A stretch of 8,460 bases of DNA from JAVZJR01 sp964435235 (GTDB lineage Archaea > Micrarchaeota > Micrarchaeia > Anstonellales > Bilamarchaeaceae): positions 1 through 8,460 of the forward strand of contig CAYSXZ010000015.1 in assembly GCA_964435235.1 (NCBI GenBank), given 5' to 3'. The notes below the pieces were generated by a model. The model was given only the letters and a program-made list of their open reading frames with translations. It was not told where the DNA came from and searched no databases. A program made the position numbers and the translations under genes. Positions 1-5,593 of the stretch are shown in pieces. Numbering within the stretch: the stretch's first letter is position 1; the number at the start of each line of letters is the position of its first letter.

Positions 1-589
1 GTGTTATTCTCTGAGGAAGCGTTGCTGGTGTTCTCGTTCCTATTCGAATTATCTCTACGTGCGGGATTGCACGAAGTGCTTTGAGGTATCTTTCCAGGAC
101 TTCATCTGGAAGAAGAAGGGGGTCTCCTCCTGAAAGCAAGACATCACGCACCTGCGGAGTTTTCTTTATGTACTCTATCGCATCCATGACATCCTTCTCA
201 GTTATCGTTTTTTTCAAATCCCCAACCCTTCTCTTTCTCGTGCAGAATCTGCAGTACATAGCGCACTCATTTGAAACCAGAAGAAGAACACGGTCAGGAT
301 ACTTATGAACGAGGCACGGGGTTTTGCTGTCCTTTTCCTCCTCGAGCGGGTCAGGGTTGCTTTTTTCGTCTTCGAGTTCTCTCTTGTCAGGGATGCACTG
401 CTTCCATATCCCATCGCCCTTCTCCCTTATTAGGCTTAGGTAATACGGATTTATCCTCATCGGATAAACAGATGCGGTCTTTTTTATCTCTTCGATTTCC
501 CCATCCGTTATGCCCAATCCTTTCAATCTCTCCACAAGTTTCTCCGGTGTTGAAACCGAAGCAGCCAAAAGTTTTTGCCATTTTTCCAT
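1..589 (-). CDS. kamA: KamA-family radical SAM aminomutase (lysine or glutamate 2,3-aminomutase type), C-terminus beyond left edge
   Basis: This gene is not closed by a stop inside the window; translating the minus strand from the ATG at 587-589 gives 196 residues before the edge. It belongs to the PLP- and SAM-dependent 2,3-aminomutases, which move an alpha-amino group to the beta carbon. Seen: W62-K-Q and the D80-P-L segment of the N-terminal region; L93-V-H-K-Y-P-D-R just before the radical SAM cluster motif C109-x3-C113-x2-C116 followed by TRKRRVGD; the SAM-binding S153-G-G-D-P-L; and the R182-I-G-T-R strand with P192-Q-R. The PLP lysine and the acidic residues that select lysine lie in the missing part, so lysine, beta-lysine or glutamate as substrate cannot be decided. 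The start lies 5 bases after the stop of the ATP-grasp gene, so the two are very probably co-transcribed. Family assignment is firm; substrate is open. Confidence 0.93.
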   Translation of the reverse strand, partial: MEKWQKLLAASVSTPEKLVERLKGLGITDGEIEEIKKTASVYPMRINPYYLSLIREKGDGIWKQCIPDKRELEDEKSNPDPLEEEKDSKTPCLVHKYPDRVLLLVSNECAMYCRFCTRKRRVGDLKKTITEKDVMDAIEYIKKTPQVRDVLLSGGDPLLLPDEVLERYLKALRAIPHVEIIRIGTRTPATLPQRIT

Positions 590-594
590 CTTAG

Positions 595-1575
595 CTACGC
601 CTCTTTTTCATATCGTTTTAATGCACTTTTAAGAATGTTATAAATAAGATCGGAATAACTCCAATCCCTTTCCTTCGCCATTAGAGAAAGAGATGATTCA
701 GAATCCAATCCTGGGTTTGGATTGATGTCTATCATATAGCTTCTTCCTTTGCTGTCTACCCTGAAGTCGAATCTCATGTAGTCGCGGCAGCCCATTACCT
801 TTTTCATAATCAATGCATTTCTTTTCATCTCCCTTTCGAGCCCTGGTTCTATCTTATTAAATTCAACCCTAAGTCCGCCGTGCGCGCCAACACTATTCGC
901 CCATTTCACATCATCGCTCTTTAGATTATACTCGTTTGGCGAATGACATTCCATTATCGGCAAGACTTCCTCGCCTACTATTCCAACTGAGAATTCCCTC
1001 CCTTGAATGAACTCCTCTACAAGCGCAGGTTCTTTGAATGTCTGAATAATATTTCTAACTTGCGTTTCAAGCTCCTTCCTCGTGCTGACCACGGATTTTA
1101 GATTTATTCCTATGCTTCCATCCTGAAAATTCGGTTTGACTATGAGTTTTTTATCAAGCTTCACTCCGTTTAGATCCTTTTCAGACTCTATCAACCAGTA
1201 CCTTGGTGTTCTTACCTTGTTTGCTGTCATCAACTCCTTGCATAGCCATTTATGCTGGCACAATGCAAGCGTGAACATGTCTGAGCCTGTGTATGGGAAA
1301 CCAACAAGTTCGATCACACCCGCAACCAGCGGCTCTGTCTTTGTTATGTTCTGAAAGCCGTCGTCACATAGGTTGAAGACGAGCATTTTTTCTCTTTTCT
1401 TCAAATCAGAAAGGAGGTTAAGAGAACAGTGAAGAACCTCGATTTCGAAACCTTTTTCTTCTAATGATTTTTTAACCATCGGTACCGTGTCGTCGACAAA
1501 TTCTCCGTAAGCGCTATGGTAGAACCTTTCACTCTTTGTAACAGATATATCTGGTGCTAGGATAAGTATTTTCAT
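595..1575 (-). CDS. D-alanine-D-alanine-ligase-like ATP-grasp enzyme
   Basis: A 326-residue ATP-grasp ligase, close to the usual Ddl length. Seen: an N-terminal alpha/beta domain with E88-L-V-G-F-P-Y-T-G-S and H108-K-W (the PYTGS...K region of Ddl); the ATP-grasp lysine and glycine loop K147-P-N-F-Q-D-G-S-I-G-I; the strand V186-E-E-F-I-Q-G-R-E; and the metal-binding end R268-F-D-F-R plus D283-I-N-P-N-P-G-L, where Ddl has EVNTLPG. The core folds like Ddl, forming an amide bond by an acyl-phosphate intermediate. The substrate side differs from bacterial Ddl, and the neighbour is an aminomutase, not a cell-wall gene, so a role in peptidoglycan is not indicated. Inference: it may ligate a beta-amino acid made by the downstream KamA-like enzyme. 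The start ATG follows a GAGGGT ribosome site 10 bases upstream. Family is firm, substrate unknown. Confidence 0.9.
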   Translation of the reverse strand: MKILILAPDISVTKSERFYHSAYGEFVDDTVPMVKKSLEEKGFEIEVLHCSLNLLSDLKKREKMLVFNLCDDGFQNITKTEPLVAGVIELVGFPYTGSDMFTLALCQHKWLCKELMTANKVRTPRYWLIESEKDLNGVKLDKKLIVKPNFQDGSIGINLKSVVSTRKELETQVRNIIQTFKEPALVEEFIQGREFSVGIVGEEVLPIMECHSPNEYNLKSDDVKWANSVGAHGGLRVEFNKIEPGLEREMKRNALIMKKVMGCRDYMRFDFRVDSKGRSYMIDINPNPGLDSESSLSLMAKERDWSYSDLIYNILKSALKRYEKEA

Positions 1576-1790
1576 ATAACTCGATACCCTCGTTGGTAAT
1601 GTGGGTTGGACGGATTATGGTAAGTAGAGAACAAGATCGAAAATAGGTGCATTCCATTTCTCGTCGAATCTTTTTGTTTCATACATTCATCAGGCGCGGC
1701 GCGCCCAACAAACCCATTTTGTTCCTCTCAACTTTTAATATGTATTTAATCTAGATTGTATTTCTTTTTTTAAATCTATCTATTGCTCGT
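1576..1790. other. Non-coding region upstream of the ATP-grasp gene
   Basis: No convincing gene is present in these 215 bases. On the minus strand, AT-rich stretches at about 1733-1751 could hold a TATA box for the ATP-grasp/aminomutase operon. Further in there is a GC-rich island with the palindrome GGCGCGCC at 1697-1704. A minus-strand 12-codon frame (ATG at 1717-1715, stop at 1681-1683, preceded by GAGAGG) could be a leader peptide, but nothing else supports it. The far end (1776-1790) is probably the former end of the DUF167 gene, cut off by the adjacent element. Confidence 0.4.
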
Positions 1791-1799
1791 GCGCTTCTG
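1791..1799. repeat. Left copy of 9-base direct repeat bordering the transposon-like element
   Basis: GCGCTTCTG occurs here and again at 2402-2410, immediately outside the two inverted ends of the element. It is read as a target-site duplication of 8 or 9 bases. A 9-base match at both borders is unlikely by chance. Confidence 0.65.
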
Positions 1800-2401
1800 T
1801 ACGTGTTGCATAACTGCATAACTCCTTCTCTCAGCTGCTAAAACTGCAAATGTTTACCACCCCCTTGGCCCTTATGTTCACAGTAAATCCGAAAGTGAAT
1901 AAAATTTTGTTATAAAAGATGTTCGGACTCACTGCAATCCAAGGAAAAACCGCTTTTAGAGTTTTTCATATAAATCACCAATAGCCCAGCTTTAAGAAAT
2001 CCTAAAATAGATGATAAAATAGATGAATTGGTGATTTTCAGGACTTCGGGCGCAAAACTGTAGAATTAAAGCTGGCTTTAAGCCGGTCAATCCTACCCAA
2101 CACTCCATTTTGTGAGTGCGCCCAGCGGAGCAAGTTAACAGATATTAGCAGTTTTTTGTTAAGTTTTGTTAACATCTTTTCAGATACTCTTTGAATAGAG
2201 GTATCGTAAAGCCGTATTTTCCCTTTAAATGTTACTTCCGAAGAAGCACTCTCCCAACTCAACAAGGTTAGAGCATTAGTTGCAAAAGGAAAGGTGCTGA
2301 GATTAACCTGTGAAAATGAAGAAATACAAAAATAGTGCCAGCTATGAGGCTTAATGGGTCAATTTGCGAAACCTGAGGTAAAAGAATTATTCAACAGAGG
2401 G
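1799..2401. mobile_element. Decayed or non-autonomous transposon-like element (about 600 bp) without a recognisable transposase
   Basis: The left end contains TGTTGCATAACT from 1804. The right end, read on the minus strand from 2396, begins TGTTGAATAATTC, so the ends are imperfect inverted repeats. A 9-base direct repeat borders it. The first ~75 bases and last ~20 bases match a 126-bp copy at 7630-7755; after the CTCAG at about 1830 the two run at roughly 85 percent identity by eye for about 45 bases. Copy 1 has an 8-base tandem duplication (GCATAACT) in its left end. The interior has no credible transposase: the only open frame over 70 codons (minus strand, 2038-2265, TTG start) resembles nothing I know. 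The CTGTTGCA core with a few bases outside it and a short target duplication recalls IS6-family ends, but that assignment is tentative. Confidence 0.65.
1972..2037. repeat. Perfect 11-bp inverted repeat with 44-base spacer inside the element
   Basis: AAATCACCAAT at 1972-1982 pairs perfectly with ATTGGTGATTT at 2027-2037. The spacer carries a 12-base tandem duplication (TAAAATAGATGA at 2003-2014 and 2015-2026). A second, weaker pairing lies just after it: GGGCGCA at 2048-2054 with TGCGCCC at 2117-2123. These may be remnants of a nested end, a protein-binding site or an RNA fold; nothing decides between them. Confidence 0.5.
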
Positions 2402-2665
2402 GCGCTTCTGGGCTGTTCGATGAGAAGAATTCGAAATAAAATTTATCTCAACAACCTTTGTTCTTGATGTTGCTCCATGCACAATTACAATCGAGCTTTT
2501 CGGAACTGAAAAATGCTCGGAAAGGATTTCGATAAGTCGTGCATTCGCTCTACCACCCTCTGCCTTAGCATCAACCTTTACCTTGATATTTTGCGCATCT
2601 ATAACGATGACTTCTGGCTTTTTTGCATTTGGAACTACCTTCACTGAGTACCTCATATATATCAT
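2387..2665 (-). CDS. DUF167 / YggU-family protein
   Basis: A 92-residue member of the DUF167 (YggU) family, a small alpha/beta fold of unknown function found in bacteria, archaea and eukaryotes. Seen: the opening strand with V11-P-N-A-K, the family hallmark E36-G-G-R-A-N-A, the helix L43-I-E-I-L-S-E-H-F, then V54-P-K-S-S-I-V-I-V-H-G-A-T-S-R-T-K-V-V-E-I. The frame opens earlier, but the ATG at 2663-2665 has GGAGG six bases upstream and gives the family's normal N-terminus. The core ends near residue 77; the remaining ~15 residues are a tail outside the family. The last codons and the TAA stop lie in the right end of the transposon-like element, so the original 3' end has been replaced. No function is claimed. 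Confidence 0.88.
   Translation of the reverse strand: MIYMRYSVKVVPNAKKPEVIVIDAQNIKVKVDAKAEGGRANARLIEILSEHFSVPKSSIVIVHGATSRTKVVEINFISNSSHRTAQKRPSVE
2402..2410. repeat. Right copy of 9-base direct repeat bordering the transposon-like element
   Basis: GCGCTTCTG matches 1791-1799. On the minus strand it is exactly the in-frame codons CAG-AAG-CGC (Q-K-R) near the end of the DUF167 gene. Joining this to the sequence outside the left copy gives ACG-AGC-AAT-AGA-TAG, that is T-S-N-R-stop, a plausible original gene end. Confidence 0.65.
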
Positions 2666-2671
2666 CTTTTT

Positions 2672-2676
2672 CCTCC
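2672..2676 (-). promoter_or_regulatory. Ribosome binding site deciding the DUF167 start
   Basis: GGAGG on the minus strand lies six bases before the ATG at 2663-2665. It favours this start over the 16-residue-longer open frame. Confidence 0.8.
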
Positions 2677-2719
2677 TTTCTAGTGGCGGTAAGAAGCACA
2701 CCGATGAGAGCACGCACCA

Positions 2720-2749
2720 CTCTGCGCATCATAGAATGACTGCACAGAG
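2720..2749 (-). other. Predicted hairpin in the DUF167 upstream region
   Basis: On the minus strand CTCTGTGC (2749-2742) pairs with GCGCAGAG (2727-2720) over 8 positions with one G-U pair. Inside it TCAT pairs with ATGA around a 3-base loop, with a small internal bulge. It lies about 55 bases before the DUF167 start, in a 202-base stretch (2666-2867) with no other gene. It may be part of a structured leader or a small RNA; this is by eye only. Confidence 0.35.
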
Positions 2750-2828
2750 AATAGCGTAGATGGCATAACCTCATATCCGTAGGAAAGAATAAAAAAATAG
2801 TTAGCCTTTTCCCTTACAATCTCACGTG

Positions 2829-2838
2829 TTTTTTAAAG
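2829..2838 (+). promoter_or_regulatory. Candidate archaeal TATA box for the SIMPL-pop5 operon
   Basis: TTTTTTAAAG is centred about 34 bases before the ATG at 2868. This places transcription start near 2859, at or just before the GGTGAT ribosome site at 2859-2864. The reverse strand (CTTTAAAAAA) could also serve the divergent DUF167 gene. Confidence 0.45.
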
Positions 2839-2867
2839 ATTGATACCCCACATAAATCGGTGATTTT

Positions 2868-3767
2868 ATGGTAGAAACAAGATATGTTGTTGAACGAAAT
2901 ACGGTATTGCTCACTGTTCTCCTCACTGCTCTCCTGGTTGCAGGTGCGACATATTTTATAACTTCATCGCAGATTGGTGCACGAGTTCCTCCTGTTGAAA
3001 ACTGCACTACCACAAACGAAACTCCTACAATATCTGTTAGCGGAGAAGCAACGCGAACAGTAAAACCAGACCTGCTTGTGATAGGGCTCACTGTTGAAAC
3101 AGAGAACGAGAGCGCATCTGCTTCAGCAACAGCAAATGCAAAAGCAACAGCTGCACTCAAGGAAGCACTTCTTGCAAGCGGGATAAAGGAAAGCGAGATA
3201 CAGACCTCTTCTTATTATACCTATCCAATATATAACGATAGTTGCTATTGCCCGCCATGGCCATGCGAAGGAGACACCTGTCCGATGTACGAGGAGAGTA
3301 GAATTGAAGAAGGGGCATACCCACCGCTCTATCGCTGTGATTGTAATTACGAAATAGTAGGATATAAAACAGTCCACTCAATAATAATAAAAAGCGAGAA
3401 CACGTCTATAGGTGGAAGGGTGATTGAGGGAGTTGCAAATGTGAGCGATGCGAGGTTCGATTACTTTTATTTCTCCCTGAACGATAGAACAAGGATAGAA
3501 ATCGAGAGCGAGCTTGCTGCAGAAGCAGCAGAGACTGCGAAGAAAAAAGCAGAGAAGATAGCACAGGGACTTGGTGCATCGCTCGGCAAGATTGTTTCCA
3601 TTCAAACAGAATACCGCTATCCGCCTTACTACGATTACATTGTTAAGGCAAGCGAAGGATCGGTCATCAGCAGATCTGCCGAAGAAAGAATACCAGCAGA
3701 GATCTTCCCGCAGGATGTAACGTTGAGTAGCTACATCTACGTCACGTATGAGGTGAAACAATGGTAA
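2868..3767 (+). CDS. Membrane-anchored SIMPL-domain (DUF541) protein with cysteine-rich insert
   Basis: A 299-residue protein with a short basic N-terminus, one hydrophobic segment (about residues 13-33) acting as a signal anchor, and a SIMPL/DUF541 domain from about 54 to 298. The domain opens with I55-S-V-S-G-E-A and closes with the strand S287-S-Y-I-Y-V-T-Y-E-V, both typical of the family. The hydrophobic anchor suggests that the domain faces the outside of the cell. The family's role is poorly defined. Unusual here is an insert with six cysteines in 34 residues (C126, C128, C133, C138, C157, C159) plus many Tyr and Pro; C46 is a seventh outside it. This could form disulfides or bind a metal. 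The ATG follows GGTGAT by 3 bases. The stop overlaps the pop5 start by 7 bases, suggesting coupled translation. Confidence 0.88.
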   Translation: MVETRYVVERNTVLLTVLLTALLVAGATYFITSSQIGARVPPVENCTTTNETPTISVSGEATRTVKPDLLVIGLTVETENESASASATANAKATAALKEALLASGIKESEIQTSSYYTYPIYNDSCYCPPWPCEGDTCPMYEESRIEEGAYPPLYRCDCNYEIVGYKTVHSIIIKSENTSIGGRVIEGVANVSDARFDYFYFSLNDRTRIEIESELAAEAAETAKKKAEKIAQGLGASLGKIVSIQTEYRYPPYYDYIVKASEGSVISRSAEERIPAEIFPQDVTLSSYIYVTYEVKQW

Positions 3768-4096
3768 GGGCACACGCTCCAAAAAGAAGATATGTAATGT
3801 TCGAGGTATTAGAAAACGAATTCAGCGAAGAGGAATTGAAAAATGGAATCTATAAAGAGGCACTCAGATTTTTTGGTGAATACGGTTCTTCGTTTGTCCA
3901 GTTGAAGTTAGTTGAATACAACGCAGCAGAAAAGAAAGGAATACTCAGATGTGCAAGGGATAAAATAGAAGAGGTTTTGGGTTTTCTTGCTCTTGTCGAA
4001 GAACTAAATGGAAGGAAAGCAAGACTTCTAGCTAAGAGAACAAGCGGGACGATAAATAAACTAAAAGAAAAGGAAGCTATCGACAAGAGCGCTTGA
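3761..4096 (+). CDS. rnp2: RNase P protein component, Pop5/Rpp14 family (archaeal Rnp2)
   Basis: A 111-residue protein of the Pop5/Rpp14 family, normal in length. In archaea Pop5 pairs with Rpp30 and binds the catalytic domain of RNase P RNA, aiding removal of 5' leaders from pre-tRNA. Seen: the opening K8-R-R-Y-V-M-F-E-V; the helix with A32-L-R-F-F-G-E; the strand G60-I-L-R-C-A-R; and the late family signature S94-G-T-I-N-K-L-K. The ATG lies inside the last codons of the SIMPL gene (shared ATGGTAA), with GAGGTG just upstream. Pop5 often sits beside rnp3 and proteasome or exosome genes in other archaea; here it follows a surface-protein gene instead. Its 3' end overlaps the convergent cutA gene by 20 bases. 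Confidence 0.92.
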   Translation: MVRAHAPKRRYVMFEVLENEFSEEELKNGIYKEALRFFGEYGSSFVQLKLVEYNAAEKKGILRCARDKIEEVLGFLALVEELNGRKARLLAKRTSGTINKLKEKEAIDKSA

Positions 4097-4385
4097 CCCA
4101 GTTCGAGTATTCCAGACTAGATTTTTCTACCTTAAGTGCTATCAATTCTGGTAGGGTGTATGGATGGATGTCTTTCAGCCCACGCCTCAGCAACTCGAAG
4201 TTTTTGTCTGGCAGTTTCATCACAAGTAAATACTCTCCGCTTACAACTGTCTTTCCCTTCCATCTATAAAATGAGTTTTCTATCTTTATTACATTTATGC
4301 ATGCCACAATCCGTTTATCAACAAGATGCTTTGCTATCCTTTCCGCATCTTCTTTCTTTTCAACTGTTGAGAATGCAACAAGCAT
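4077..4385 (-). CDS. cutA: CutA1 divalent-ion tolerance family protein
   Basis: A 102-residue CutA1 protein, close to the family's usual length. CutA1 forms very stable trimers with a ferredoxin-like fold; it was linked to copper tolerance in E. coli, but its cellular role is unsettled. Seen: A4-F-S-T-V near the start, the helix E12-D-A-E-R-I-A-K-H-L-V, the R25-I-V-A-C-I-N core strand, F39-Y-R-W-K-G, and the signature H74-P-Y-T-L-P-E-L-I. It starts 9 bases after the stop of the YchF-like GTPase gene and is the last gene of that run. Its 3' end overlaps pop5 on the other strand by 20 bases, leaving no room for a separate terminator between them. Confidence 0.93.
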   Translation of the reverse strand: MLVAFSTVEKKEDAERIAKHLVDKRIVACINVIKIENSFYRWKGKTVVSGEYLLVMKLPDKNFELLRRGLKDIHPYTLPELIALKVEKSSLEYSNWVKRSCR

Positions 4386-4394
4386 ACCATCGCC

Positions 4395-5579
4395 TCATCT
4401 TCCAAAGACTATCTCTATTACGTCTCTATGTTTTAAAACATAATCAGCACCAAGCGTTCTCTTTGTTCTGATGTCTATCGCTCTTATGAATTTATCCGCC
4501 ATACTGCTGTGAACTGCTCTTGCTAAATCTATGGCAGTTGAACTAGGCTTCATAAGGAAGCAATCGGGGAGAACATTTCCCTTCCCATCTGAAAGTTTGT
4601 CAGAAGGGACTGGAAAGACTGCTATGTAATTAAGAAATTTGAAAACAGCAGTATTGAGTGCCTTCTGCACTCCAGTTCCTCCTGCCTTTTTCATGTATCC
4701 TGCAAGAAATTCCATCGCTTTTTTTTGCTCCGGAGTAAGCTCTTTTATTATTTCGAAATCTGAGTCCCCTGGTATGTATCTTATAAAACCATTCTTTGCA
4801 GCTTCCTTCAGTGCTATCTCTGCTTCTGAGGAGCACGGTATTATTATGTGGTCCGGAAATTGTTTAACAAGACGCTCGTAGTTTGCATAGGCGCCTGGGA
4901 TGTCGCATTTGTTTGCCACTATGAGAAGTGGCTTTCCTATCCGTCGCATCCTTCTTGCAAACTCCATCTTTTCTTTTTCGTTCCATTGCTCAATCGGTTT
5001 TTCTTTCAGATCGAGCTCGGTAAGGGTTTTCGCTATGGCTGTTCTACTTATCCCCAAACCGGTAAATTGCTCGTGCAACAGCTCTTCGTTCTTCTTTCTC
5101 TTGCTTTCCTTGAGAAGCTTCTGCCAATTGTCGTCCAATATCCCTTTTATCCAGTAATCCAACTCCTCTTCTAAGAATCTGACGTCGTTTGCAGGATCGT
5201 AGCTTCCTACCTGCACCTTCTCCCCGTTTTCATTTGTGGAACCGCTTGCATCTACGATATGGATGAGAACGTCTGCTTGTCTCAAATCATCAAGAAACTT
5301 ATTCCCTAATCCTTTCCCCTCGTGCGCTCCTGGAACTAACCCTGCAACATCGAGAAGGTCGACCGGAACAAAGCGCCTCGAATTCACGCAATAGCCGCTC
5401 TTCGGATTGCATTTTACATCAAATTCCTTATCAACGCATTCAACTTCAACATAACCAATCGCGTGATTCGGCTTTATGGTAGTGAATGGTCTCGGAGAGC
5501 GCTCTACAACCACGCTCGTTGCGGCAGTAAAGAATGTGCTTTTCCCAGTCGATGGTTTTCCAACGATTCCAATTAGCAT
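4395..5579 (-). CDS. ychF: YchF/Obg-family GTPase, archaeal type, with C-terminal TGS domain
   Basis: A 394-residue P-loop NTPase of the YchF branch of the Obg family, a ribosome-associated translation factor. Seen: P-loop G7-K-P-S-T-G-K-S-T; switch region P31-F-T-T-I-K-P-N; G3 motif D77-V-A-G-L-V-P-G-A; base-recognition motif N223-K-C-D; a following S250-S-E-A-E; a charged helical insert around 150-215; and a TGS domain from about 315 to the end (D369-I-R-T... V387-I-E-I-V-F-G-R). Bacterial YchF and human OLA1 have an altered base motif and prefer ATP; the intact NKCD here predicts GTP preference, as in other archaeal members. The ATG follows AGTGAT. It begins 14 bases after the five-unit repeat protein and is followed closely by cutA, so all are likely one transcript. 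Confidence 0.95.
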   Translation of the reverse strand: MLIGIVGKPSTGKSTFFTAATSVVVERSPRPFTTIKPNHAIGYVEVECVDKEFDVKCNPKSGYCVNSRRFVPVDLLDVAGLVPGAHEGKGLGNKFLDDLRQADVLIHIVDASGSTNENGEKVQVGSYDPANDVRFLEEELDYWIKGILDDNWQKLLKESKRKKNEELLHEQFTGLGISRTAIAKTLTELDLKEKPIEQWNEKEKMEFARRMRRIGKPLLIVANKCDIPGAYANYERLVKQFPDHIIIPCSSEAEIALKEAAKNGFIRYIPGDSDFEIIKELTPEQKKAMEFLAGYMKKAGGTGVQKALNTAVFKFLNYIAVFPVPSDKLSDGKGNVLPDCFLMKPSSTAIDLARAVHSSMADKFIRAIDIRTKRTLGADYVLKHRDVIEIVFGR

Positions 5580-5593
5580 AGAATCACTTACAA

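Noticed and set aside
271..594. Plus-strand 107-codon frame at the left end
   Set aside because: It is antisense to the KamA-like gene, which has a clear radical SAM motif across the same bases.
595..1575. Cell-wall D-Ala-D-Ala ligase
   Set aside because: The ATP-grasp core fits Ddl, but the end motif DINPNPG, the substrate-side sequence and the aminomutase neighbour do not support a peptidoglycan role.
1972..2123. CRISPR-like array
   Set aside because: The repeats are one inverted pair and a two-copy 12-base tandem; there are no regularly spaced direct repeats.
2038..2265. Minus-strand 75-codon frame inside the large element
   Set aside because: It has a TTG start with no ribosome site, no recognisable motif, and lies within a decayed element with many inverted repeats; most likely chance.
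1576..2386. Possible tRNA or other known RNA gene in the long gap
   Set aside because: No GGTTCRANNC T-arm signature with a matching acceptor stem was found on either strand.
1799..2401. Firm assignment of the element to the IS6 family
   Set aside because: Only the CTGTTGCA core and a roughly 8-base target duplication point that way; no transposase is present and the outermost bases do not match well.
2571..2774. Minus-strand 67-codon frame over the start of DUF167
   Set aside because: It is out of frame with DUF167 and shows no family pattern; DUF167 has the GGAGG site.
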